From positions 1 through 64,000 of the forward strand of contig JADGJP010000049.1 in NCBI GenBank assembly GCA_027603065.1: a DNA stretch of 64,000 nt. The letters run 5' to 3'. Below are positions 52,564-63,982 of the stretch, in pieces. Numbering within the stretch: the stretch's first letter is position 1; each line of letters opens with the position of its first letter. The position numbers were made by a program, and so were the translations under genes. The DNA is from Geranomyces variabilis (lineage: Eukaryota; Chytridiomycota; Chytridiomycetes; Spizellomycetales; Powellomycetaceae). The notes under the pieces were generated by a model. That model was not told the DNA's origin. It saw nothing but the letters and a program-made list of their open reading frames with translations, and did not search any database.

Positions 52564-54867
52564 ATGGCAGCGCCCGCCGCAGACGCATCTCAGGCGTCCG
52601 ATTTTGTCACGGATGCAACAGAAACTGCCGTCTTTCGAATTGCAGATATCCTCAGGCACCCGGACGACCTCACCAACAAGCTCGCCACAGTTCGCAAACG
52701 CTTCGCACTCGAGCGCGCTTCCATCGATGCCCAGCTCAAAACCGCGGTTGAGAGCCAGCTTGATGACGCCCAGCGCGGGCTGGACACTCTGGCCATGACA
52801 AAGGGCGAGACGCTCCGCATTCGGTCAAACTTGACTGCTGTCGATGAGCGCTGCACCGCTGCCCAAAACACCATCCGGAATTACGCGCGCATCAAGAAGA
52901 TATCTCGCACTCATCAAAACTTTGCAACGACAAAGCTCATGGTCGAGCAGTTTCAACAGCTAAATGACCAGGTTGCTCGCATTAGAACACTGCTGGAGGA
53001 GGATGCTGAAAACCTTCTCGGGCCTGCGCCAAATCTCCTTTTAATTCATTTTAAGCTCCAGCAGTTGGAATCATTCCGAAATACAACGCTTGCAAAAGCA
53101 CGGCGCTCGCCGCCGGACGTGCTTAATACCCTGCATGACTATTTCAACAAGGTCGATCTCCTGGAGCAGGATTTCGAAGATCACCTATTTCAGGTTGCGC
53201 GAGGCACAGTGGATCTCATCAAGAGCGGCCACGCGTCAACCGTCGTCCGGCTGGTCAAAATCATCGAAACCGAGGAGCGGGCCGACGAAGTCGCATCCGT
53301 GCAGGAAGTAGTGATGCCAACGAGTCCAACCGGCGCGACAGTCAGCGCAGATATGATCGCCGACTACGACTCGTCCCGCCCGCGACCGATAAAGTCTTAT
53401 CGGATCAAGTACTTTGACACGTTGCGTGAAGCAATTGTCGAGGAGATTGCGCGTATGTACGCGCGGAATAAGGACAATCTCCCAGAAGTGCTCGCGCAGT
53501 TTGACACGGTCGTGGACAACCTCATTTTGGTGCATGACGAGCTGGTGCCGCGGTTTCCGAAACGGTATAATATCTTTCATTTTTACATCCTCGAGTATCA
53601 TCGCGCCATATATGACGCGGTCAACAAAATTACAGCGGGAGAAATCGAACCAGGGTTCATTCTTCAACTGCTAGGATGGGTTCGCGAATATTACTCGTCA
53701 ATGTCATCGCGGTTGGATGTGAGCGAGGAACTGCTAGAACCGCGGCTACTAGACGGAAGGGAAGAGCAGCTGACGGGGGAATACGTCAAGCTCGTGCGGA
53801 CAAAGCTTGCGGAGTGGCTCGCCAACATTCTGCACACCGAGACGGTCGATTTCCTACAGCGGCGCGTCGAGCCCGACACGGACGGGTCAGGCAACTATCT
53901 ACTTGCCGGGTCTGTCATTGTGTTTCAAATGTTCAACCAGCAAGTCGATCTCGTCTCGCCATCGAGTCGCGGTGAGCTGCTTTACGATGTCGTGAAGGAG
54001 TGCTGCCGGACATTGGATGAGTTTCACAAAGCATGGACGAAAATCATGGACAATGAATATATCAAGTTTGGGGAACGCGACAAAGCACAGCCGGGAGCCG
54101 AGCTCGCGGAAGGACTGCCCGAGTACATCGTCGCGCTCGCCAATGATTGTCTTCGCAGCAGCGAGTTTTCCGAGCAGCTGCTCGAACGCATCGAAGGCAT
54201 CATTGACGAAGACTTTCACGCAGAAATTGGCAAGCTCATCAAGGCCGCTACCGACGGCTTTATGAAAGTCTCCCGCCGCGCTACGCAAATCCTCGTCGAC
54301 ATTGTCGTGGCGGACCTCAAACCCGCGTGGAACGTCCTGCACTGCCATCCGCAATGGTACGAACAAGATATCATGCGGTTAATCGTCGGCACGCTCGAAG
54401 ATTACTGCGAGGACTTCAAGTCAACAATGGCCGAGTATCTCTTCAACCGGTTCATGACCGACCTCATGGACCGCATTGTCGCGTCCTACATCGAGTCTCT
54501 GCACAACAAAGCCGTCAAGTTTCGAATGCCAGGCGCGCCGGATCGCATGCGTACCGACCTCGCGGCAATGACAGCGTTCTGGTCCACATACAAGACCCCG
54601 AAACGCGTAACCGCCGCGTTTGAGGTCGTTGAAAAGCTGATCGCTTTTGTCGAGAGCAACCCCAAGCTCGCGTTTCTGGACTTTTATTCCCTGTGGAAAG
54701 TGTATCCGGATTGTCCACTCGAGTTTTTCGAATGGCTGCTCGCTCACCGAGATGATCTGGACAAGGCGACCGTGAAGGAGGTGATGGAGGCTTGCAGGAA
54801 CAAGGCGATGGAGGAGCGACCCGACAAAATCGAGCCGACCTTGTTCTCACGACTGAGGCTCAAGTGA
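52564..54867 (+). CDS. SEC6: Exocyst complex subunit Sec6
   Basis: Core subunit of the exocyst, which tethers secretory vesicles to the plasma membrane before SNARE fusion. One uninterrupted exon from ATG 52564 to 54867, 767 residues, close to the yeast protein. An earlier in-frame ATG at 52393 would add 57 residues of non-conserved sequence and is not preferred. The N-terminal part is a long coiled coil (RFALERASIDAQLKTAVESQ; ARIRTLLEEDAENLLGPAPN; LIHFKLQQLESFRNTTLAKA), and the C-terminal part has helical-bundle motifs such as FHFYILEYHRAIYDAVNKI, WVREYYSSMSSRLDVSEELL, WTKIMDNEYIKFGERDKAQP and LAFLDFYSLWKVYPDCPLEF. Lack of introns is unusual among its neighbours. Confidence 0.93.
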   Translation: MAAPAADASQASDFVTDATETAVFRIADILRHPDDLTNKLATVRKRFALERASIDAQLKTAVESQLDDAQRGLDTLAMTKGETLRIRSNLTAVDERCTAAQNTIRNYARIKKISRTHQNFATTKLMVEQFQQLNDQVARIRTLLEEDAENLLGPAPNLLLIHFKLQQLESFRNTTLAKARRSPPDVLNTLHDYFNKVDLLEQDFEDHLFQVARGTVDLIKSGHASTVVRLVKIIETEERADEVASVQEVVMPTSPTGATVSADMIADYDSSRPRPIKSYRIKYFDTLREAIVEEIARMYARNKDNLPEVLAQFDTVVDNLILVHDELVPRFPKRYNIFHFYILEYHRAIYDAVNKITAGEIEPGFILQLLGWVREYYSSMSSRLDVSEELLEPRLLDGREEQLTGEYVKLVRTKLAEWLANILHTETVDFLQRRVEPDTDGSGNYLLAGSVIVFQMFNQQVDLVSPSSRGELLYDVVKECCRTLDEFHKAWTKIMDNEYIKFGERDKAQPGAELAEGLPEYIVALANDCLRSSEFSEQLLERIEGIIDEDFHAEIGKLIKAATDGFMKVSRRATQILVDIVVADLKPAWNVLHCHPQWYEQDIMRLIVGTLEDYCEDFKSTMAEYLFNRFMTDLMDRIVASYIESLHNKAVKFRMPGAPDRMRTDLAAMTAFWSTYKTPKRVTAAFEVVEKLIAFVESNPKLAFLDFYSLWKVYPDCPLEFFEWLLAHRDDLDKATVKEVMEACRNKAMEERPDKIEPTLFSRLRLK

Positions 54868-55056
54868 ACCAAACGAGATGCAACGGATAAGATATTTTGT
54901 ATATAAAATTCGAGCAAGGACGCGGTATTATTATTTTTTTACATTGCGCAGAGCTAGTGTGAAGAGAGAGCTGACGCAAAAGGGCTCGCAACTACAAGGG
55001 TATATCGAAAAAGTGGCTCTCCATAATTTGATCATATTCAGCAGATTTCCGTGCGC

Positions 55057-56161
55057 TTAGGCGTTGACAACATTGCCGCCGTTCGGGTGCAAGGTTTGGC
55101 CCGAAATGTAGCTCGAGTCGGGGCCCGCGAGGAACACGTACGAAGTCGCGACTTCCGCTGGCTGGCCGGCACGCTTCAACGGGACGCTTGTGCCGAAAGT
55201 CTTTTGCGATTCTTCCGACATGGTCGCGACAATGAGCTAGAAAAGCCAAACAAAAATACGAGCATGGTAAGCTTTTCAGTTTACTCAGGAAAGCAACAGT
55301 TTAGCGAGTAACAATTTCCGACTTACCGGCGTCCAGATGGGGCCTGGAGCGACAGCGTTGACGCGGATGCCTTTCTCTGCCAGCTGTCCCGAAAGCGAGC
55401 GGGTAAACCCGATAATGGCCGATTTCGTCGATGTATAATCAAGAAGCTTTGGGTGTCCCTGGAAGTTGTTGACGCTCGAAGTGTTGATGATGGTGCTGCC
55501 GGGTTTGAGGTGCGGGATCGCGTGCTTCGATAAGTAGAATTGGGCGAAGATGTTTGTCTTGAAAGTGTACTCGAGCTGCTTTTCCGAAAGCTCAGCGATG
55601 CTAGCGACCTCCATTTGATGCGCGGCATTGTTGACAAGACAGTCTAGGCGGCCCAGCTCTGCAACGGCCTTTTCAATGAGCCCTTTGCAGGCAGACTCTC
55701 CGAGCGAGATGTCTTGCGGCAGCAAAACGCATTTGCGACCAGGTGCCATCTTTTCAACGTCGCGCTTAGTGGCCTGAGCGTCCGTCTCCTCTTGAGGAAG
55801 GTAGTTGATGGCTACGTCGGCACCTTCCATTGCAAAAAGAACGGCAACAGCGCGACCGATGCCGCTGTCGCCGCCCGTAATCAGAGCCGCCTTGCTTGTC
55901 AATTTGCCGGCCGCCTTGTAGTCCTGGAAAGAAAGGTTGCCCGAGTCATCGAAGGCAGGAAGCCTGTAGCTCTCCGGCGCGGGGTTCATCTCATGCTGGC
56001 CTCCGGGCGGCTTTTGCGACTGCGGATGCGGAAAAGAAAAAACAAAAGGGAGAGAATGTGAGACAAAGCGGCCACAATCCCAACGTTGCGTCGTGCGTCA
56101 GATTAGTTACCTGCACGGGCATAGTGATTCCCTGCTCGTATACGGCTTTGACGTTGGACAT
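55057..56161 (-). CDS. Short-chain dehydrogenase, glucose/ribitol-dehydrogenase-like
   Basis: Soluble NAD(P)-dependent oxidoreductase of the SDR group that includes bacterial YghA/YhdG and plant seed glucose/ribitol dehydrogenases. Exon 1 (ATG 56161) encodes MSNVKAVYEQGITMPVQ and is spliced to SQKPPGGQHEMNPAPESYRL, the typical lead-in. Motifs: AALITGGDSGIGRAVAVLFA (cofactor site), DISLGESACKGLIEKAVAEL, LDCLVNNAAHQMEVASI, STIINTSSVNNFQGHPKLL (catalytic Ser), YTSTKSAIIGFTRSLSGQL (Tyr and Lys), IRVNAVAPGPIWTP, and in the last exon TFGTSVPLKRAGQPAEVATS with FLAGPDSSYISGQTLHPNGG. Three exons. All catalytic residues are present; the substrate is unknown, often linked to stress. Confidence 0.9.
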
Positions 56162-56706
56162 TTCTGGTTGTTTCGTGGTAGTTTTGATAAAAGACTATGT
56201 GTGTGTTGATTTTTGAAAGCGGGGAAAGGAGACGTCCACAGCCCTTTATAATATTCGGCCTCCCCCTGTCGGAAAATGACAGACGTGTTGCGTCACATCG
56301 AATTCTGACGCGCGCGGCAACAGCCTCCACCCACTCAGAGTCCACAGAGCGCCGGCTCGTCATGAACCACAGGGCGGGTATAGAAGGAGTTGGGCGGGCA
56401 TGCAGTGTACGAGAACCTTCGCGCGGCGTCATTAAAGTTCCCTCGGCGCGGCCCCATTGACGTCGGGCTATGGTCGCGGCTGCCCGTATGTTAAAGAGAA
56501 AAACGATGTGCGCCTTGCAAACAGGGCCATATAAAAGTATTCAATGTGTAGCTGCAAGGGACAGAACTGAGGATGGTTGAGAAAGGCGGGCCGAACGTTA
56601 TGTTACGTTTTTGGAAGCTCAACCCGGGGTTCAAAGCTTTTGGCTTTCACACGCCTTCGCCTTCGCGAAATTACCGGTGGGCCGCCCGCCCCATGCACCG
56701 CCATAA

Positions 56707-58444
56707 ATGTCCACATGGCAGCCCGCCCCACCTCCCCGCTCGCTGCACGATATCCTAGCCGTCATTCAGCCGCACCTGTACAATGTCGCAACCTCAAAAT
56801 CCGCCTCCGGAACCGCGACACCGCGGTCATTTGGCCAAAGCGGCAGCAACAATAGCACCAGCGCCCAGGCTACTGAAGAGCTTCTCATATCCATTCTCAT
56901 AGCGCTGGTCGCTGGACAGAGGGCGATGCTCATCTCGATCAAGCCGGAGCTTTCGAGGGAACTGCGGAGGACCTTGGCACAGGTTCGAAAGATGTCCGCC
57001 CTTTGTTACCCCGCCGGAGTGCAAGACAAGGACTTATAAGACCCTTTTCTTTTGCCCAGCTCTTGTCGTACATTTTCAACTTTACTGTTACTCATGTGCA
57101 AGTCGACCGGCCGGACCGGCCGATAACGCACTCGGAGTTTCTGTCTTCGCTTCTCCACCGCATGCGAGGAGCCGACCATGGGTCTGTTGGAACGCCGGTA
57201 TCAGGGTCCAATGCTTCTCGCAGAAGAGGCAACTTGTCTCACGAGCAATCTGAAGACGATCCGATGGTGCGTAAAAGTGAAAGTGGGAGCCGCGCACAGG
57301 GATTTGAGTGACATACGCTCATTTATTCGTTGGTTCTATGTCCTTGCAGAAGCACTCTCTGTCAAGCTCCCATATCCGTCAGACATCTGTCCGATCTGAC
57401 TCAATTTCAGACTCGGGCGACTCTCCAGGCGTTTCGGCATTCGCTCTTGCATACCGCAGTCAGCGAAAACACAATCACACACGCGTCGCCGCAACTACCG
57501 GGTCCAGGCCGGTTCTGTTTATCAATGATACACCGCCCGAATCAAATTACTCCCTCATGGCAAAGCAGCTCCCAAATATTGTGATTGTGGAGGGCATGGA
57601 CTTTGCCAGTGGAGCCGTGCATGCGGCACTGATGGACGTGATTGAGCGCGGGCAGGTCACCGATCGGGGTTCCGTCTATCCTTGCCCTACGCCATTTCTG
57701 GTCATCGGGCTGGTATCGGCAGCCAGCGGCAAGCCCACAATGCCGCCTCAACTGGTACGTTTCTGTGCCACCCAGCTACGGCATGAGAACTACCAACATT
57801 AATGCGTAGCCTTGGCCGCATTTCCCTCTCAGCTTGACCGCTTCTTCCTGTGTCACACGTTAAGCGCATTCCCGCAGCGATGCGTAGTCACGTATCCTGC
57901 TCAGATCCCGCTTGTCCCATATGAGGTTAGCGCAAAGCAGAGAGCCAACACTTGCGTGCATAGATTGGGCTGGGACTAAAAATCGCGTTCACATTCAGGA
58001 CGTGGCTCAAATGGCAGCTGTCCTCGACAAGGTCCATTTGGATCCAGATGTCTTTTACTACTCAAGAAACCTGATAACAGCGCTACGGAATCATCCATCC
58101 GTCAGCACGGGTGTGTCACCAAGATCCGGAACGGACCTGGTTCAAGCGGCAAGGTACAGTGCCCACCTCGCATTTGCATGGGTTATTTTGATGGCACACG
58201 TTCTCATTCCATTCTTTTCTCCATCGTGTTTCTCCCATTGATCAGAATTCTGGCTCTCATGTCGGGTACATGGGCGGTCACGCCCGACCATGTGTCAATG
58301 GTTATAGATAAAGTGGTCGGGCATCGGCTGACAGCCGTTCAGTTTTCGGCATCGGCACCACAAGAGCCGCAGAGCCGGTTTCGCGGTATCAGCGGGGTAG
58401 ACATCATTGTAGACGTGGTTGGCAGCATGCCGGTACCAGTCTAA
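56707..58444 (+). CDS. Fungal magnesium-chelatase-like (degenerate AAA) protein
   Basis: Belongs, by pattern, to a fungal family annotated as magnesium chelatase-like, related to MoxR/ChlI ATPases; fungi make no chlorophyll, so that reaction is excluded. ATG 56707 starts MSTWQPAPPPRSLHDILAVI. Segments: SILIALVAGQRAMLISIKPE (helix at the P-loop position, but without a GxxxxGKS motif), LSYIFNFTVTHVQVDRPDRP, then after a Ser-rich insert PNIVIVEGMDFASGAVHAAL, CPTPFLVIGLVSAASGKPTM, PPQLLDRFFLCHTLSAFPQR, and a C-terminal lid-like part RILALMSGTWAVTPDHVSMV with VVGHRLTAVQF. Six exons join in frame. Loss of the Walker A motif suggests no ATP hydrolysis. Function is unknown. Confidence 0.65.
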
Positions 58445-58627
58445 AACAACAATTTTATAAGAACACGGTCCATTTTTTGGACGAAGCGCGTGCGGGGCAT
58501 AGATGTGGTGTGAGATAGATAAAAAAATGAAATTATGAACACCGCGGCAGAGAAAGTGACAATGGAAATGTACGGCAGGGAGCAGTAGGTTTTGGCGCGC
58601 ATCAAGCGGGCGGGTGGGTCTGGTGCT

Positions 58628-61601
58628 TTATGTTCCATATTTGTGCTTGTAGAACGCCTGGACCTGCAGACCCTGTACGACAGCCAAGACTGGCCGCTCG
58701 ACAATGACAAGTTCATCAGGTGCAATGAACGCCACGCCCATGACGGGTCCATAGCGAAGCTCCATTTGGAACGCCGGGCTGAACTCCACTTCGTCGAGTC
58801 TGCCGCGGTTCGAGAACGTCGGCGTTGAGCCGTCTGACGATGACCGACCTGTGCTGTTGAGTCCGCGCTTTGTTCCCGCGCGGGCGGACGCTGACGGCGA
58901 GATGGCCGCGACAGGCATCGGCACCTCGCCATCAAACTGGTCCTCGTCATCGTCGTCGTCCGGAAGGGCGCCCTCTTCATCGTCACCAGATTCAATAACA
59001 ATCACGTCGTCGTCGGCCTTTTTGCCCGCGCCATTCGCCATTGCAATCTCCCTTGCTGCGGCTTTTTTCCGCTTTTCGAATTCCTTCCGCTCCAATTCAC
59101 GAATCTCATGGTCGGGCAAAATAGCCGCGTCCGAGCCCGAGTGGTCTTCAGCCGCATGCTCTGCATCCGATCCTTTTCGTCCTCTTCGGTGAAACCGCTC
59201 GCGCTGCATAGCCTTGTGCAGCATCAGCCTGCGTTGCGCGATCGAAATAGTCGCGTCGCGCGGTCCCAATGGTTTATCGAGATCAATAAACGTTACGTGA
59301 GACACGCCGTGCATGATCATCACGCTAGGTCGGCGCGGGTCAAATGCAACGCCCGTGATCACTTCCTTGCGTGCCAGCCATCGGAACGGCAGGCGCTGCG
59401 AGTATTCTCGCGACCAGTCTGTGAGCCGCGCGTCTTCGCAGTCGTAGAGGTAGAACTCGTTGGACGTGCATGTAACGACTAGCGTCGGAGAAGATGGGTG
59501 GAAAGTCAGTGTGGTGTGCATCGACGAGAAGACGGGGAGAGTCGCGTGGTGCTAAAAATCGACAAGCGAAAAGATAATGGCGATAAGCTAAAAAGTAACC
59601 ATTGAACCAACAGATGGCAGGCGCGACGTACCTTGAGCGCATCCAAGTTAAAAACATGAATGCGGTTAAGCATGTCGCCACTCGCCAGCCATTGCCCATC
59701 AGCGCTGACCGCCAGCGTAGCAATCATCTCACGGCCACCCTTCTTCACAATTTTACCCGAGTCCTTCGGCGACTGGCCATCAACGTCCATCGCGTCCGGA
59801 TCTTCATCGTCAGCCTCATCACCGCGATGAGCCGAGAATGTGGCGACAATATCATAAGCGCCTTCGGCGCCGCGGGACAAGTCAACCAGGTAAATTCTTG
59901 AATCGCAGCCAGCGATAATGAGACGGAGAGAGTCGGGCGCAAAGCACAGCTTATGAGCGCTTGGAAGGCTCGCGCCGACAGTGAGAGAAAACTCTCGCGC
60001 CTTGCGCACGCGGACATGCCCGTTCACGTCCTCCACATGGAACAGCTTGACAGCTTCCATGTCCGACACGGCAATCCACTGTCCGTCCTCGGACATTGCG
60101 GCGGCTGCAAGGTTGGTTTCAGATTTGGGCTTTAAGTTCAGAACCAGTTCCTCGCCTTGGTAGTCGACTTTGTCGTAGTTCCTCATCTCCTGCGGGCTAA
60201 AGGCGGGCATTGAGCGAGCGAGGCGCCAGACCTCGACATGGTCGTCAAAGCGGACCAGCATGAGGCGGGTACCATTTTGTGTCATCTGGACAACAGGCCG
60301 GTGCGGGAACAACGGCATACGGTATTGCTTCAAGCGAGGGAACTCAGCGAGCGGGCTGGAAAACGTCAAGGTTGTGTCAACGCCGCCAGAGATGAGCGTG
60401 TCATGCGGTCGTCCTTCCACGAGGGCGAGGGCGCGTACATCGTGCGTGTGGTATCGCTTTTCGCCGGAAACAATCCATTGTTTCGTCAGGTCGCCACCAC
60501 TGGCCGGCTTCCGCTTGGTCTTTGCGTTGCCCTTCTTACCCGCCGCCGACGAGTTGCCGGCCCGCACGTCAATGAGCGAAAACTGAACCACTTTCCGGTC
60601 CACACCCGCAGTCCACACTTTGTCACTGCCTTTGTTAACCGCAATGCAGAGCACGTCGGCGCCATGCGCGCGCATCGCCGTGGTTTGAGTGCCGGATTTC
60701 CAGTCCCAAAACCTGACGTTGCCCGTCGAGTCCGCGCTGACAATAGTGTGATCGTGCAGCATCTTGACGTCCCAAACAATCGTCTCCTCGCCCTTCAAGG
60801 TGCCAGTCGTCAGGCGCTCGGTGGTCCTGCCGGTGCGCGTGTTCATTTTACGAATGCAGCTGTCGGCGCCGCCAGTGACAATGTATTCGCCGCTCGGGTG
60901 CCACACAGCGGACATGATGCGAGACGGAGCCTTTTCAAACAAACGCAGCATCTCCAATCGGCCGTCGGTCACGTCTACTATACGCAGCCGACCGTCTTCG
61001 CATCCGACGGCAAGGCGAGTGTGGTACTGGTTTGGCGAAGCACACCACACTGCGCCGCCTCCGACTTCGAGGGCTTGTCGCGGCTTCATTGAAATCGTAT
61101 CCCACTCTACGATCCGTCCATCCAGTCCTGCCGTAATAAGGCGGGCTGGCGCTTCCCGCAGCAGCTTTACATATGCAGCGCGCTCCTCTGGTGTGTCAAA
61201 GTCAGACTCTGCCGTCTCCGCGTCCACATTGCTCTGGTGAATCCACAGAACCGTTTCTATCGGCGAGTTGGGCGAGCCCGGAATGGTCTGAAAGAGTGGC
61301 AAAAAGAGACTGCCAGTTTAGCGCCGGCGGTGAAAACGGTCTCAAGAAACAGTTGACCACTAACCCTTTCCAAAAACCAGTTTTGGTCTTGCGGACTCCA
61401 CAGCTCGAGATCGCCATTCATGCGCGCACAAGCCAGCTTTACGTGGCGCTTGTGAGCGGCGCTAGTGTTGGGGGTGACGGAGAGGCTGACGATAGCGGTG
61501 GGAGAGTAATTTGCTTGTCGACACCTGTGAACTTGCAGGGTGCGCTGGGGCAGGTCGGCAGCCGCCACGGCGGGCCTGCTAATAGGCGCATTGGGACGCA
61601 T
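58628..61601 (-). CDS. UTP4: U3 snoRNP / t-UTP subunit Utp4 (cirhin)
   Basis: WD-repeat protein of the t-UTP subcomplex that binds early pre-18S rRNA in the nucleolus. ATG 61601 opens MRPNAPISRPAVAAADLPQR, QVHRCRQANYSPTAIVSLSV and NGDLELWSPQDQNWFLER; splicing continues TIPGSPNSPIETVLWIH. WD blocks: LITAGLDGRIVEWD, TRLAVGCEDGRLRIVDVTD, YIVTGGADSCIRKMNTRTG, IVSADSTGNVRFWDW, DKVWTAGVDRKVVQFSL, DTLISGGVDTTLTFSSPL, MLVRFDDHVEVWRLA, WIAVSDMEAVKLFHVED, LIIAGCDSRIYLVDLS and WLASGDMLNRIHVFNLD. A third exon finishes the second propeller (LVVTCTSNEFYLYDCEDARL) and carries an acidic, lysine-rich insert before MELRYGPVMGVAFIAPDELV and ERPVLAVV. Two introns only. Two seven-blade propellers fit the family. 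Confidence 0.93.
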
Positions 61602-62297
61602 TCTGTGAGGTGGGGCAAGGAGATCCGACGCAAATCTAGATGGCGAGAGAAAACCAAGCGCACGATGGAGAAAGGGGGTAGGAAGGGGGCAGGCGGGTGC
61701 AGGGTCCTTGTCTAACGGAATGTAGTGTCCAGGTGGAAAGGAAATGGGAGACCACGCCTCGAAAACAAAAATAAAAAAATTTTGGGCAGACCTCTCTTCT
61801 CTTCCAACATTGACGTTTTGCTTCTCGCCTCGTTTCGCCACTGCAATCGTTTTCACCAGGAAACAGGAGTACTATCAGCCTCTCTCGTGCCTACTATATA
61901 TCTGCATCTGTGTGCTGATAATGCGAAGAGACTGGAAGCGACAATTGCAAAAGAGGGTTTTCCAAACGAGACCCGTGTATGGCCCAGCAATGAGCTCCCG
62001 CCAAAGGATGTGCGCAAATGATAAGTGATTGTGTTAAAAGAGAAAAGGGGCAGATAAACAAAAAAACGCCGCGGATGTAGAGAAGAAGTAAAATGCTAAG
62101 ACACGGGAGAGGGCGGACGCCATGCGTCAAAAAAAAGCCTGTGGATGCGCGGTATAGCCCCTTCGCTTCATAGAAACTTGCGCCCGCGCATCCTACGCCA
62201 CCGAGGGTGGGAATGTCCCTGTCAAAAGGAAAAGCGTGCCAAAGGTCCGGGTTCCATGGATTTACGCCGGCAAAAAAGTCGAGAAGGTGCGAGGATA
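61602..62297. other. Intergenic between UTP4 and RAS
   Basis: Contains the UTP4 promoter and the 3' flank of the Ras gene, both on the minus strand. Frames here are short and motif-free, apart from antisense shadow of the Ras last exon. No other gene is seen. Confidence 0.5.
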
Positions 62298-63462
62298 TCA
62301 CAGAATAGTGCACGGCTTCTTCTTTTGCTTCTCTCGCCCTCGGATGCTGCCTGTTTTCGTTTCCCGAATCTTCCGCACAACTTGGAAAAAGGCCCTGTGA
62401 AGAAATACAGGAAAATGGAATGTGAGACCCTCTGGCGCTCCAATCCTCTTCCCAGTCAATAGAGAGCGTATGTACGCACTTGTCCACATTCAGGCATGTC
62501 TTTGCGCTAGACTCTAGGAAGTCGCAGTGCAATCGTCGCGCCATTTGTTGCCCTTCCTCTTTCGAGACCTCACGCTCGGCAACCTTGTCGCATTTGTTTC
62601 CAATGAGCATCAAAGGGACCTGCAGTAGGGATTAGAATTCATGTTCAGGCCAAAACATCGTAAACGCATCATCAGACCAGGCAGAACTCACCGTGTCGGT
62701 ATCCTTTACCCGATGTATCTGTTGTTTGAACCGCTCTACTCGCTCAAACGTGCTTCGTGATGTTATCGAGTATACCAGGATAAAGCCCTCGCCGTCCCGA
62801 ATCCATTGATCACGTAATCTACGGGTGTAAACGAGTCATTAAGAATCGCAATTCTTTAACACCTGGTGCGCTTTCAAGCGGGCTCTTGAGCTGATACTCG
62901 GAGTACTCACGCTGTGTATTCCTCTTGTCCAGCGGTATCAAGCACCTCCAAAATGCATGGTTGATCGTCAATAACTACTTGTTTCCGGTAAGAGTCCTCG
63001 ATTGTAGGGTCATATGTCTGGAGAACACAAATTGCGTTAATCCTGAAACCTTCAATGTGATGAGGGTGAGGCGTGTGTGCAAAGAAGCTCACCTCTGCAG
63101 CCGAGAAAAGGTAGCATCAAAGGTAATTCGCACACGTCAGTCAAAAGCGTTCGATATGTGTTGCTGTAGTTAGATATTGGCATACTCACCGAGGAAGTGA
63201 TTTAAACAAAGCTAATCAAAAACGAGCAGCGAGCAGTTAGTATACTTGCATGTGCATGTTGCGGCGGCCGCAACCACGTACCTGAATTGTAAGTGCTGCA
63301 ACCACCAGACACAAAAGAAGTAGACAGACACAAGGTAAGCAACTGTGCTAGGACACAAGCGGGAAGCTTGGCGAACTAGGAGTAACTGCTGTCTCTCACG
63401 GCGCACGCACCTGTCTTTCCCACTCCTCCGTCGCCGAGAACAACGAGTCTGTACAACGACAT
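62298..63462 (-). CDS. RAS2: Ras2-type small GTPase
   Basis: Molecular switch at the plasma membrane. Eight exons by my reading: 63462-63411 ([18 protein letters not shown]-loop), 63295-63282 (14 nt, ALTIQ), 63211-63190 (22 nt, LCLNHFL), 63094-63093 (2 nt), 63017-62911 ([20 protein letters not shown] ... [12 protein letters not shown]), then exons ending near 62690, 62490 and 62298. Together they read [17 protein letters not shown], the standard effector loop. Further motifs: [50 protein letters not shown] and a polybasic tail QKKKPCTIL with a CAAX box ending in Leu, favouring geranylgeranylation. The family resembles the fungal GDGGVGKT class (Ras2/Krev-like), with Gln at the switch II position. 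An in-frame extension upstream lacks an ATG. Confidence 0.93.
63093..63094 (-). other. Candidate 2-nt microexon of the Ras gene
   Basis: Minus strand: ...GGCTGCAG|AG|GTGAGC... Only these two bases, with canonical acceptor and donor on either side, complete the Glu codon between CTC G and ACA TAT and keep HFLETYDP in frame. Confidence 0.6.
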
Positions 63463-63900
63463 AATTTTTTCACAAGGCCACGCAGAGGGGTGTTGTTGAC
63501 GAGTGGCAGCGTTATTCAAAAGAGTGGCGAGAAGGTCCGCAAGGTTTAAGCGGCAAGGCGGTGTGATTGAAGGCTTCGCGGGGGGAGCGGCTGCAGACAA
63601 TAATTGCCTTTCGACTGACTAGCGGAACAGATAAATGCGGAAGTGTTCTCGTTCTCTGACACAGCACGAAGGACGACAGCGAAGACAGCAGAGTCTGAGG
63701 AGACTGAGGGCCTCAGTGCGGGCGGGGGAGGAGCGGCAGGAAGGTAGAGGGGTGGGGGGCTGGAATCAGTCCGAGCGCCTGTTAAACTCACAGCCAACTT
63801 ACTATAAACGTAACGGCGGCACAGGCGACGACGAAACGCGGGCCGCCGTTTGTTGCCATGCCCAATGTTTCTCTACTAATACTCTCGCTCTTCTCTCTGC
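63463..63900. other. 5' flank of the Ras gene with possible spliced leader
   Basis: On the minus strand an ATG near 63859 gives MATNGGPRFVVACAAVTFIV and ends three codons later at a TGA; a GTAAGT lies inside it. It may be an upstream frame or first non-coding exon. No other gene is seen. Confidence 0.35.
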
Positions 63901-63904
63901 GCTC

Positions 63905-63924
63905 TCTCTTCCTCTCTGTTGCTC

Positions 63925-63980
<56 letters not shown>
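63905..63980. repeat. CT dinucleotide microsatellite
   Basis: An almost uninterrupted (TC)n run of about 50 bases at 63927-63979, with looser TCTC/TCTG context on both sides. On the Ras coding strand it is a GA tract well upstream of the start codon. Confidence 0.95.
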
Positions 63981-63982
<2 letters not shown>

